Of a stretch of DNA of 64,000 nucleotides, positions 51,062 to 59,373 are shown in pieces (within the stretch, counting starts at the first letter, position 1; each line of letters opens with the position of its first letter). The notes under the pieces are model-generated. The model was not told where the DNA came from and did no database searches. It worked only from the letters and a program-made list of their open reading frames with translations. The position numbers were made by a program, and so were the translations under genes. Where the stretch lies: positions 62,001-126,000 of the forward strand of contig NZ_JAJEWK010000006.1 in NCBI RefSeq assembly GCF_020687745.1. Reading direction: 5' to 3'. This DNA comes from Chryseobacterium sp. MFBS3-17. Lineage in GTDB: Bacteria; Bacteroidota; Bacteroidia; Flavobacteriales; Weeksellaceae.

Positions 51062-51970
51062 ATGAAACGTATTTTATTTTCTGCAGGCATTTTTGTTTCT
51101 GCATTTTTCACCGCTCAGACCACAGTTTATGAATATGGATTTGATGTCGCCTTTTCGGCGGATTGGATTATGACCAATCAAAGTACGGCACCTCCTACAA
51201 CGCCGGTTTTATGGTCAAAAGCTAGTTATACAGCAACTTCTGCTGCTATTTTCGGAAGTGGTGGCGGAATTCCTGACGGTCATGCCGGTGGCGGAAATTC
51301 ATTTGCAATAGTCAATTATACCAGTACAAACACCGGAACCATTAGCAACTGGCTGATTACTCCCGTAGTCAATGTTCAGGATGGTGATGTAGTGTCCATT
51401 TATACAAGAAAAGGCACAGACGGAACTACAGACTATCCGGACAGACTGGAAGTACGGTACAGTACTGCTGCAACAGCCGTAGTTCCCACTGGAGGTCCTA
51501 CAGATGTGGGAAGTTTTACAAACTTGGGAGTCACCATTAATCCCAATCTGGCACAGGGGTTTGTATATCCTAAAGCATGGACCCAATATACTTTTACCGT
51601 GGCTGGTGTGGGGGCAACTCCGGTACCGGCAAAGTTTGCCTTCAGATATCATGTGACTGATGCAGGTCCCGCAGGTACTAACTCTGATATTATTGGAATT
51701 GATACATTCAGTGTGACCAGAGCCACTATGGGTACATCAGAAACTCTGTTATCTAAAACATCTGTTGTTCCGAATCCGGCATCAGACTATATTACCATAA
51801 CAGGAAATGAACGAATTAAATCGGTTTCTGTATATGATACGAGCGGAAAACAATTGAAAGTGAGAGTCATCAATAATAAAGTAGATGTAAGAGAATTGAT
51901 CCCGGGATCTTACATTATTAACATTGAGACAGAAAAAGGTAAGATTTCTGAGAAGTTCATTAAAAAGTAA
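51062..51970 (+). CDS. T9SS type A cargo protein with choice-of-anchor J domain (copy 2)
   Basis: 302 residues. Signal peptide ending FFTA, then Gln. YGFDVAFSADWIMTNQS and SNWLITPVVNVQDGDVVSIYT mark the choice-of-anchor J fold; the sorting domain starts near 225 (SVVPNPASDYITITGN, GSYIINIETEKGKISEKFIKK split into two parts of under 20). It is a paralogue of the flanking genes in the C-terminal domain, while the central domains have diverged strongly. Cargo role unknown. Confidence 0.88.
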   Translation: MKRILFSAGIFVSAFFTAQTTVYEYGFDVAFSADWIMTNQSTAPPTTPVLWSKASYTATSAAIFGSGGGIPDGHAGGGNSFAIVNYTSTNTGTISNWLITPVVNVQDGDVVSIYTRKGTDGTTDYPDRLEVRYSTAATAVVPTGGPTDVGSFTNLGVTINPNLAQGFVYPKAWTQYTFTVAGVGATPVPAKFAFRYHVTDAGPAGTNSDIIGIDTFSVTRATMGTSETLLSKTSVVPNPASDYITITGNERIKSVSVYDTSGKQLKVRVINNKVDVRELIPGSYIINIETEKGKISEKFIKK

Positions 51971-51988
51971 TTTCTACTTTTTATTTAT

Positions 51989-52014
51989 AATATCCCGACA
52001 GAATTCGGGATATT
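51989..52014. terminator. Probable terminator of T9SS cargo gene 2
   Basis: Perfect 10-bp stem AATATCCCGA / TCGGGATATT with loop CAGAAT; the T-run after it is weak. Confidence 0.6.
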
Positions 52015-52103
52015 ATGTTTTAAACAGTATGTGATGCCAAACCCTTGTTACTATTTGTTTTTTTTTCTTACTTTTACAGCAATAACATTTTAATTATAAC
52101 AAC

Positions 52104-53033
52104 ATGAAAAAAGTTCTATTAGGTTTATGTGTAGTGGCAGCACATTTTATTTCTGCACAATCACTTATTTCTTTTGAGTCCGCGGAGGGATATACCGTTG
52201 GTAATGTAGATGGTCAGCAAGGCTGGACAACCACAAGTACGGGAGCAGGTTCACCTAATATCGCCAATCAAACAATTAGTACCGAAGATTTTGTATCTGG
52301 TTCGCAATCATTGAAAATCACCAAAGAGGCTGCTTTTCCTGGGCAGACAAACCCAATCGTGGGCGCTTTCAAACAGATTGGTTCCTCTATTCCGTATAAT
52401 AATTTCGTCCTTTCTTTTGACATTAAAATAACAGAACAAACCGCTAATTCATCCCTTTATGAATTTCAAACTGTAGGGGCTGGTCCTACTGGTGGTGTGT
52501 ACGTAATCAGATTACGTTTCTCTGAATCTGGTGCTATTCTGGCTGCTCAGACCGTAGGTACTACCTCGTCTTTTGCTACAACTACAGGAACTTGGGCTCC
52601 CAATACTTGGTACCGTGTAAAAATAGAAGGAACAGCTAATGGCTTGACCTATTATCTGAATGGAGCGCAGATTTTCTCAGGTGCATTCTTTCAAGAATAT
52701 CCTTTCACAGAAATGAGATTTGTTCATGATAATTATGCGGGCAGTGCTTTTATAGATAGAATTGCGATTAATAATGAGGCATCATTATCTACTGTGGAGA
52801 TTGCAGAAATTGCCAATATGGTTTCAATCTATCCTAATCCCGTTACAGATGTTCTACATATCAAAACAAAAGATCGTATCAAATCTGCTGCAATCTATGA
52901 TATGAGCGGCAAGAAAATCAACGTACGGGTGAAAGATTCTCAGATTGATGTGTCTGCACTTCAAAATGGTAATTACATCATCACCGTACAAACAGACAAA
53001 GGAGAATTTTCAGATAAATTCATTAAGAAATAA
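52104..53033 (+). CDS. T9SS type A cargo protein with LamG-like domain (copy 3)
   Basis: 309 residues. Signal peptide ending FISA, then Gln. The middle has a concanavalin/LamG-like layout (FESAEGYTVGNVDGQQGW, NNFVLSFDIKITEQT, WYRVKIEGTANGLTYYLNG). The sorting domain MVSIYPNPVTDVLHIKTKD ... DKFIKK is close to that of copy 1 (DVLxIKTKD, IKK end). It is likely exported by the T9SS. Substrate unknown; carbohydrate binding possible for such folds. Confidence 0.87.
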   Translation: MKKVLLGLCVVAAHFISAQSLISFESAEGYTVGNVDGQQGWTTTSTGAGSPNIANQTISTEDFVSGSQSLKITKEAAFPGQTNPIVGAFKQIGSSIPYNNFVLSFDIKITEQTANSSLYEFQTVGAGPTGGVYVIRLRFSESGAILAAQTVGTTSSFATTTGTWAPNTWYRVKIEGTANGLTYYLNGAQIFSGAFFQEYPFTEMRFVHDNYAGSAFIDRIAINNEASLSTVEIAEIANMVSIYPNPVTDVLHIKTKDRIKSAAIYDMSGKKINVRVKDSQIDVSALQNGNYIITVQTDKGEFSDKFIKK

Positions 53034-53054
53034 GTTCAATAACTTCTCAAGTTC

Positions 53055-53082
53055 AAGCCCCGGATTATCGGGGCTTTTTTTT
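53055..53082 (+). terminator. Rho-independent terminator of T9SS cargo gene 3
   Basis: Perfect 8-bp stem AAGCCCCG / CGGGGCTT, loop GATTAT, eight-T tail. Confidence 0.88.
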
Positions 53083-53093
53083 ATCTTTAGGCC

Positions 53094-53804
53094 ATGGAAA
53101 ACAAAGTGATTTATATAACTGGCGGTACCAAAGGGATCGGGTTGGGAATAGCAGAAATCCTGCTGAAAAATAGCTTCTCGGTTGCCTTTTCCGGGCGGCG
53201 CGAAAACGATGTGCGGACCGCAGAATCTGAACTCCGGAAAATTTCCGGAAATGTCCTGGGTCTGGTTTCAGATGTTCGTAACTTTGGTGATGAACAGCAT
53301 GCCGTACAGGAAATTATAAGCCGGTTCGGAAGACTGGATGGTGTAATTGCCAATGCCGGTCTCGGAATATTTGCTCCGGTAGATGAGCTGAGCCTGGAAG
53401 ACTGGAACACCATGATGGATACCAATGTCACCGGCGTCTTTCATTCGCTGAAAGCATCTGTAGAAGAACTGAAGAAAACCGAAGGCTACTACATCACCAT
53501 CTCCAGTCTGGCCGGGACCAATTTTTTTGGAAACGGAAGCGGATACAACGCTACAAAATTTGCCGTTACCGGATTTACTCAGGCTGCGATGATTGATCTG
53601 CGTCCGTACAATATTAAAGTCACTACCATCATGCCCGGCTCCGTTGCAACCTATTTTAACGGGAATATTCCTTCTGATGATGATGCATGGAAAATTCAGC
53701 CGGAAGATATGGGAAATCTGGTACTGAATGTCCTGCAGATGAACCCGCGGGTTCTGCCCAGTAAAATAGAATTCCGTGCCACGCGCCCAGATTTAAAATC
53801 CTAG
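53094..53804 (+). CDS. Short-chain dehydrogenase/reductase
   Basis: 236 residues. NAD(P) motif TGGTKGIGLGIA, NAGLGIF, and the catalytic Ser-Tyr-Lys in SSLAGTNFFGNGSGYNATK. A classical SDR of the 3-ketoacyl reductase-like type. The substrate is not deducible. The ATG follows a T-rich -7-like element (TATCTTTA) by a few bases. Confidence 0.9.
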   Translation: MENKVIYITGGTKGIGLGIAEILLKNSFSVAFSGRRENDVRTAESELRKISGNVLGLVSDVRNFGDEQHAVQEIISRFGRLDGVIANAGLGIFAPVDELSLEDWNTMMDTNVTGVFHSLKASVEELKKTEGYYITISSLAGTNFFGNGSGYNATKFAVTGFTQAAMIDLRPYNIKVTTIMPGSVATYFNGNIPSDDDAWKIQPEDMGNLVLNVLQMNPRVLPSKIEFRATRPDLKS

Positions 53805-53925
53805 GAATTGCACACCTTTGAAGTTTTTCATAATTTTAATGCCTTAAATAGTAATTCCCTGTAATTATTATGCATGCATAGCACTTTTTGACTATCTTTA
53901 ACAAAATTATAAACAATACATCAGA

Positions 53926-54672
53926 ATGAAAATATTAGTTTGTATTAGTAGTGTTCCGGATACTACTTCCAAGATTAATTTCACAGCAGATAAATCTGCT
54001 TTTGACAAAAATGGAATCCAATGGGTAATCAATCCGCTGGATGAATTTGCCCTGACCAAAGCAGTAAAACTGCAGGAATCTGCTGGTGCTACAGTTACCG
54101 TGCTGAATGTGGGAGATGCCGCTACAGAACCGGTAATCCGCAAAGCACTGGCCATAGGTGCCAATGATGCCATCCGCATCAATACCGAAGCAAAAGACAG
54201 CTACACTGTGGCGCAGGAAATTGCAGCGGTAGCCAAAAACGGAGGATATGATTTAATTCTTTGTGGTAAAGAATCCATAGATTACAATGGTGGTGCTGTA
54301 CCGGGAATGGTAGCACAATTGCTGGATCAGCCTTTTGTGAATGCTTGTGTAGGACTGGACGTAAACGGTGCAGAAGCAACAGCCGTACGTGAAATTGAAG
54401 GAGGTAAAGAAACCATTTCGGTGAAACTTCCTGCAGTCATTGCCGGCCAGAAAGGAATGGTAGATGAGAAAGACCTGATCATCCCGAATATGAGAGGAAT
54501 TATGAGTGCCAGAACAAAACCGCTTCAGGTGCAGGAACCGGTAGCATCTGATGCCAGAGTGGTAGGAGTGTCTTATGATGCAGTGCCGCCAAGAGCAGCG
54601 GTAAAAATGGTTACCCCGGACAATCTGGACGAACTGGTAAGACTGCTTCACGAAGAGGCGAAAGTTATTTAA
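53926..54672 (+). CDS. etfB: Electron transfer flavoprotein, beta subunit
   Basis: 248 residues. Signature ETF-beta segments: VVINPLDEFALTKAVKLQE-like region, KESIDYNGGAVPGMVAQLL and the AMP/FAD interface RGIMSARTKPL. It accepts electrons from acyl-CoA dehydrogenases and passes them to ETF-quinone oxidoreductase. Followed after 31 bases by etfA. Confidence 0.96.
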   Translation: MKILVCISSVPDTTSKINFTADKSAFDKNGIQWVINPLDEFALTKAVKLQESAGATVTVLNVGDAATEPVIRKALAIGANDAIRINTEAKDSYTVAQEIAAVAKNGGYDLILCGKESIDYNGGAVPGMVAQLLDQPFVNACVGLDVNGAEATAVREIEGGKETISVKLPAVIAGQKGMVDEKDLIIPNMRGIMSARTKPLQVQEPVASDARVVGVSYDAVPPRAAVKMVTPDNLDELVRLLHEEAKVI

Positions 54673-54703
54673 TTTACAAATTAATATTTAAAATATTAGA
54701 AAA

Positions 54704-55651
54704 ATGGCAATATTCGTATATGCAGAAAATATAAATGGTGTCTATAAAAAAGCAGCGTTCGAGGCTGTGTCTTATGCAAAAGTTATTGCAGATCAGGCCG
54801 GAGATACCGTAACCGCAATTTCCATCAACCCCACGGATTCATCAGATCTTTTGTACCAATATGGAGCAAATCACGTGATCCGAATAGAAGATGAGGGTCT
54901 GAAAACTTTTGGAGCAAAAGCATTTGCACAGGCAGTAAATGACGTGGCAACAGGCAATATTACTGTTTTTCCTCATACTACCGATGCATCTTCAGTAGCA
55001 CCCATGCTGGCCGTTATGAAAAATGCATCGTTAATCACCAATGCCGTAGATGCACCGCAAAGTGTACATCCGTTTCAGGTAAAAAGAAAAGTTTTCTCAG
55101 GCAAAGGTTTTATGCATGCCAAAGCAACCGGTGATTCGGTAATTGTAACGGTATCACAAAACGCCTTCGGCCTTAAAAATAATCCGGTATCCGGAACAGA
55201 GGAAGTGAAAGCGCTTACCGTAGCCAATGAAGATACCAAAGTGATTTCTCACGAACAGAGTTCAGGAACACTGGATCTGAAAGAAGCTGAAGTAGTGGTT
55301 TCTGCAGGTCGCGGAATGAAAGGTCCTGAAAACTGGGGCATGATAGAAGAACTGGCTTCAGTACTGGGTGCTGCCACGGCGTGCAGTAAACCCGTTTCAG
55401 ACATCGGGTGGAGACCGCACACAGAACACGTGGGACAGACCGGTAAAGCCATTGCTCCCAATCTGTACATTGCGGTAGGAATCTCGGGAGCTATACAACA
55501 CCTGGCGGGGGTCAATTCATCAAAAACCATCGTGGTAATCAATAGTGATGCAGAAGCCCCTTTCTTTAAATCTGCAGATTACGGAGTGGTGGGAGATGCA
55601 TTCCAGATTATTCCGGAACTTACTCAGAAAATCAAAGCCTTGAAAGGATAA
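54704..55651 (+). CDS. etfA: Electron transfer flavoprotein, alpha subunit
   Basis: 315 residues. The C-terminal FAD-binding motif is conserved: VVSAGRGMKGPENWGMIEEL, PNLYIAVGISGAIQHLAG and VVINSDAEAPFFKSADYGVVGD. Partner of EtfB. In both order (etfB-etfA) and length it is typical. A terminator follows. Confidence 0.96.
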   Translation: MAIFVYAENINGVYKKAAFEAVSYAKVIADQAGDTVTAISINPTDSSDLLYQYGANHVIRIEDEGLKTFGAKAFAQAVNDVATGNITVFPHTTDASSVAPMLAVMKNASLITNAVDAPQSVHPFQVKRKVFSGKGFMHAKATGDSVIVTVSQNAFGLKNNPVSGTEEVKALTVANEDTKVISHEQSSGTLDLKEAEVVVSAGRGMKGPENWGMIEELASVLGAATACSKPVSDIGWRPHTEHVGQTGKAIAPNLYIAVGISGAIQHLAGVNSSKTIVVINSDAEAPFFKSADYGVVGDAFQIIPELTQKIKALKG

Positions 55652-55672
55652 GAAGGGCTGTTCATTAATGCT

Positions 55673-55698
55673 AAAGTCCGGATCATTCCGGACTTTTT
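55673..55698 (+). terminator. Rho-independent terminator of etfBA
   Basis: Stem AAAGTCCGGA / TCCGGACTTT with loop TCAT and five T. Confidence 0.85.
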
Positions 55699-55963
55699 CC
55701 ATGGTGAATCCTTCCTGCGTCTTCAGTAAACAGGTCAATAAGGCTTATTTTTTTATTTTAAAACGTTAATCTTTCATTTAACTCCTGCTAAAATTTTTCA
55801 GTTGAAATTTTTTAATTATTTTTAGATACTGCTTAGGGGATTAATCAGGTTCACACGGTTACCATCGCCCTTCAAAAGAGCATTAAGAAAAATTAAAAGG
55901 AGGTTTTAAACTAAAAAAACAATCAAAAATTGGATTTCTGTGGAATAAAACCGGCTTTTAGTA
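55699..55963. other. Long intergenic region without recognised gene
   Basis: The gap between etfA and the nuclease gene is 325 bases (55652-55976), the longest gene-free stretch of the window. Beyond the terminator (55673-55698) and the promoter box (55964-55971) I see no ORF of note, no tRNA and no convincing hairpin. A long 5' leader or a small RNA cannot be excluded. Confidence 0.5.
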
Positions 55964-55971
55964 TATATTTG
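55964..55971 (+). promoter_or_regulatory. Promoter -7 box of the bifunctional nuclease gene
   Basis: TATATTTG matches TAnnTTTG and ends 5 bases before the ATG at 55977, implying a nearly leaderless mRNA. Confidence 0.65.
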
Positions 55972-55976
55972 TCATT

Positions 55977-56570
55977 ATGGATTTAAAGGAACTTGTCATT
56001 CGTGGTATTTCTTACAGCCAGACCCAGTCTGGTGCGTATGCACTGCTGTTGGAACACGAGGAGACCAATGTAAAACTTCCCGTAGTTATAGGAAATTTTG
56101 AGGCACAGTCTATTTCACTGGGACTGGAAAAAGATATTCATCCGCCGCGCCCGCTCACGCACGATTTGTTCTCCAAATTTATTCTGGAGGCAGGATATGC
56201 CATTGTGTCTGTGGTTATTTATCAGATTGTAGACGGTGTGTTTTTCTCTAATATTAATTTGGTTAATAACCAGAACGGCGCTACCCTGGCACTGGATGCC
56301 CGGACTTCTGATGCCGTGGCCATGGCCGTTCGTTTTGAAGCACCCATTTTTACCACCATGGACGTCCTGAACGAAGCTGGAATATTGCTGGAAATAGAGG
56401 AGAAAACAGATGCACAGAATTATGAAGAGTCAGATGCTGCACAGGGGATCAGCTCTCTCTCTATGGAAGAACTCACCAAGCTGCTGGATGATGCGGTACG
56501 GGACGAGGATTATGATACTGCCATGGAAATTCAGGAGGAAATCAAAAGGAGAAAAAAGAAGATAGACTAA
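55977..56570 (+). CDS. Bifunctional nuclease domain (DUF151) protein with UVR motif
   Basis: 197 residues. Residues 1-135 are the DUF151 domain (GISYSQTQSGAYALLLEHEE, RPLTHDLFSKFILEAGY, DARTSDAVAMAVRF). The C-terminal 45 residues include a UvrB/UvrC interaction motif (MEELTKLLDDAVRDEDYDTA with EIQEEIKRRK after it). Thermotoga and plant members show nuclease activity; in Bacteroidetes the role is unclear, possibly in DNA repair. It is followed after 17 bases by the nucleoside permease. Confidence 0.9.
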   Translation: MDLKELVIRGISYSQTQSGAYALLLEHEETNVKLPVVIGNFEAQSISLGLEKDIHPPRPLTHDLFSKFILEAGYAIVSVVIYQIVDGVFFSNINLVNNQNGATLALDARTSDAVAMAVRFEAPIFTTMDVLNEAGILLEIEEKTDAQNYEESDAAQGISSLSMEELTKLLDDAVRDEDYDTAMEIQEEIKRRKKKID

Positions 56571-56587
56571 ACTAATTTAAATAAACG

Positions 56588-57922
56588 ATGAATTTAAAAT
56601 TCCGATTAATCATCCTTAATTTTCTGCAGTTTGCAGTTTGGGGTGCCTATTTAACCTCCATGGGGAATTACCTGAGCTCGATTGGTCTGGGACCAAAAAT
56701 CGGGCTTTTCTACGCCATGCAGGGTATTGTTTCCATTTTTATGCCTGCAATTCTGGGTATTATAGCAGACCGCTGGGTGCCTGCACAGCGCCTGCTGGGC
56801 TTGTGTCATGCGCTTGCCGGGGTTTTCATCATCAGTGCCGGATATTACGGCATGACCGCGGGTACTTCTGTAGATTTTGGAACATTATTCAGTCTATACA
56901 CACTGAGTGTCGCCTTTTATATGCCCACCATAGCCTTGTCTAATTCTGTGGCTTATGGAGTTCTGGTTAATAATGGTTATGATACCATCAGGCATTTTCC
57001 GCCCATCAGGACCATGGGAACAGTCGGGTTTATCTGCGCCATGTTGTTCGTTAACTTTGCCGGAATGCCGGACGGACAGCTGAGTTTTAATTTCGCTGCC
57101 CAGAATGGTTTTCCTAGTTTTCAGAACAGCTACAGCCAGTTTTTTGTGTCGGGAATTTTAGGTCTGCTCCTGTTCCTGTACTCCTTTACCTTGCCCAATG
57201 TGCCGGTGAATAAATCCGAAGAGAAACAAACCCTCTCAGATGCGCTCGGCCTGAAAGCCTTCAGCCTCTTTAAAGATAAGAAGATGGCGATTTTCTTTGT
57301 GTTTTCCATGTTTCTGGGCGTGTCGCTGCAGATTACCAACGGGTATGCCAATCCGTTTATTACCAGTTTTAAAGAAATCCCGGAGTATGCGGCAACATGG
57401 GGAGCCAATAATGCCAATGCGCTTATTTCACTGTCCCAGGTTTCAGAAACGCTTTGCATTTTGTTGATTCCTTTCTTCCTGAAGAAATTTGGAATAAAAC
57501 AAGTAATGCTGATGGCCATGTTTGCATGGTTTCTGCGTTTTGCACTGTTTGGCGCCGGAAATCCCGGTACCGGTGTATGGATGTTCGTGTTGTCCATGAT
57601 TGTATATGGAATCGCCTTCGATTTTTTCAATGTTTCAGGCTCTCTGTTTGTGGATAAGGAAACCGATAAAAGCATCCGCTCCAGTGCACAAGGGGTATTT
57701 ATGATGATGACCAATGGTTTCGGAGCTACTATAGGAATGCTGGCCGCCGGTGCTGTGGTCAATCATTATGTGTATTCACAGACCGATCCGGCAGCACAAC
57801 TGGAAGGCTGGACTACCTCCTGGTATATTTTTGCCGGTTATGCACTGGTTATTACCATTCTTTTCGCCATAGTGTTCAAATACAAACACCGGCCGGCAGA
57901 TGTGGCTGAGATTAAACACTAA
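56588..57922 (+). CDS. MFS nucleoside permease (NupG/XapB-like)
   Basis: 444 residues, twelve predicted helices. NupG-family segments: NFLQFAVWGAYLTSMGNYL, GIIADRWVPAQRLLG, FPPIRTMGTVGFI and SSAQGVFMMMTNGFGATIG. It imports nucleosides in symport with protons. The uridine kinase at 44709 and deoxynucleoside kinase at 23244 could act on imported substrates, but the genes are not linked. A terminator follows. Confidence 0.9.
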   Translation: MNLKFRLIILNFLQFAVWGAYLTSMGNYLSSIGLGPKIGLFYAMQGIVSIFMPAILGIIADRWVPAQRLLGLCHALAGVFIISAGYYGMTAGTSVDFGTLFSLYTLSVAFYMPTIALSNSVAYGVLVNNGYDTIRHFPPIRTMGTVGFICAMLFVNFAGMPDGQLSFNFAAQNGFPSFQNSYSQFFVSGILGLLLFLYSFTLPNVPVNKSEEKQTLSDALGLKAFSLFKDKKMAIFFVFSMFLGVSLQITNGYANPFITSFKEIPEYAATWGANNANALISLSQVSETLCILLIPFFLKKFGIKQVMLMAMFAWFLRFALFGAGNPGTGVWMFVLSMIVYGIAFDFFNVSGSLFVDKETDKSIRSSAQGVFMMMTNGFGATIGMLAAGAVVNHYVYSQTDPAAQLEGWTTSWYIFAGYALVITILFAIVFKYKHRPADVAEIKH

Positions 57923-57969
57923 GATTGTTATTTTAATTGTGCTTTATTAGTTGAATATCAAACACATAA

Positions 57970-58004
57970 AATTACACTTTTGCCGAAAGTGTAATTTTTT
58001 TTTT
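57970..58004 (+). terminator. Rho-independent terminator of the nucleoside permease gene
   Basis: Perfect 11-bp stem AATTACACTTT / AAAGTGTAATT, loop TGCCG, with a long T tail. Confidence 0.88.
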
Positions 58005-58056
58005 ATTTTGAGGCAACCCTTTCACAAAATGTGCGTCTTATTAATAGAAACTTACC

Positions 58057-58611
58057 ATGCGAAAAGATTTTACACATATATTTTCTTTGGCCAAATCTCG
58101 GAACCGGCTGGCACAGAAAGATATTTACGAGCGCTTTTCCGGAAGAATGCTGGCGGTGGCTAAATCCTATGTGGGCCATACACCGGATGCCGAAGACGTA
58201 GTGGTCACTTCATTTTGCAAGGCATTTTCCAGAATTGAGGACTGCAGGGACGCAGCGGGGTTTGCATTTTGGTTAAGGAAAATTGTGGTCAATGATGCCA
58301 TTTCTTTCATCAGAAAAAATAAAAATCTGCTGTACCATGATGCCGGAAGTATAGAAGAACTGAGTGCTGATCTTCTGGAGGAGGACGAAGAATTTTTTCC
58401 CGGATTTGAAGTGGAACATGTTCTGGCAGAAATGCCCATGGGGTATAAAGTAGTGTTTAATCTTTATGTTTTTGAAGATAAAAAGCATCATGAAATTGCA
58501 GAAATTCTGAACATTTCTGAAGGTACGAGCAAAAGTCAGCTCAGTAAATCCAAAAAATGGCTAGTGGAATACTTTAAACAGAAAAAAAATGAAAAACTCA
58601 TTAAAAAATAA
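58057..58611 (+). CDS. ECF-type RNA polymerase sigma factor
   Basis: 184 residues. Region 2 (YERFSGRMLAVAKSYVGHTP, DAEDVVVTSFCKAFSRI) and region 4 (GYKVVFNLYVFEDKKHHEIA, EILNISEGTSKSQLSKSK) with the HTH are clear. It directs transcription of a small regulon upon envelope signals. It overlaps the next gene by 23 bases, which fits an anti-sigma partner. Confidence 0.92.
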   Translation: MRKDFTHIFSLAKSRNRLAQKDIYERFSGRMLAVAKSYVGHTPDAEDVVVTSFCKAFSRIEDCRDAAGFAFWLRKIVVNDAISFIRKNKNLLYHDAGSIEELSADLLEEDEEFFPGFEVEHVLAEMPMGYKVVFNLYVFEDKKHHEIAEILNISEGTSKSQLSKSKKWLVEYFKQKKNEKLIKK

Positions 58612-59290
58612 ACTGAAAACAGAGTACGAACATCTCTCAGAAACGCCTGCTCCGGATCTTTGGGAAAGAATCGAAGCGGAAATGAACCAGCAGGAGGAAA
58701 TCGGAACAGCTCCGGTAGTTCGAAGAAATAATGGCTTCTGGAAAGTTGCCGCAGTGATTTTGTTGCTCGTTTCGATAGGGTTGTTCACCAGAATGATGCT
58801 GGAAGGGGAGACGAATCTTGCAGCCGGCACAGAAAGTACCATAGCATCAATCGGGGAACCGGGAGCCGCCGGCACCTCACAGGTACCGGTGGGTCAGGAA
58901 GTACCGCAAATTGTAGCGGTGATTCCTGTGGACCGTCCTGAAAGAGAAACTGATCCGGAAATTGCACTCTCGCCAGCACCTGCAGTTGTCGTGTCCCAAA
59001 AACCGTTGCCAGCCATTCCTACGGAAAATAGTGCACTGCAATCACTTCCTGAAACGGTAAAAGAAGAGCAAACTATGGTGGCGGCGGTGAAAAATGTGAT
59101 TCCGAAATCCAACTCCACATACATTACTGCAGATGAACTTTTGTTTGTGCGGGAAGTCCATCAACGGAGTGAGGTATTGCATAATGAAAGCCGTCTGGTA
59201 GAAATAGATCTGAGTAAACTGGAGCGCCGGCAAAGTACCGGTACTATTAAGATTTTTGGTATTACCGTTTTCGACGGAGAAGATCATTAA
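58589..59290 (+). CDS. Probable anti-sigma factor, single-span membrane protein
   Basis: 233 residues. A cytoplasmic head of about 48 residues (KNKLKTEYEHLSETPAPDLW), one membrane helix at about 51-68 (VAAVILLLVSIGLF) and a long periplasmic part rich in Pro, Ala, Glu and Val. The position directly after, and overlapping, the ECF gene suggests an anti-sigma role, though no zinc (ZAS) HxxxCxxC motif is visible. An alternative is an uncharacterised envelope protein. Confidence 0.7.
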   Translation: MKNSLKNKLKTEYEHLSETPAPDLWERIEAEMNQQEEIGTAPVVRRNNGFWKVAAVILLLVSIGLFTRMMLEGETNLAAGTESTIASIGEPGAAGTSQVPVGQEVPQIVAVIPVDRPERETDPEIALSPAPAVVVSQKPLPAIPTENSALQSLPETVKEEQTMVAAVKNVIPKSNSTYITADELLFVREVHQRSEVLHNESRLVEIDLSKLERRQSTGTIKIFGITVFDGEDH

Positions 59291-59373
59291 CCAACCATCG
59301 CACCCGAAAATATCCCTCTGCCTTACGGGCAGAGAAGAAAGACAATATCTTAACCCGAAAAAATATAAAAATT

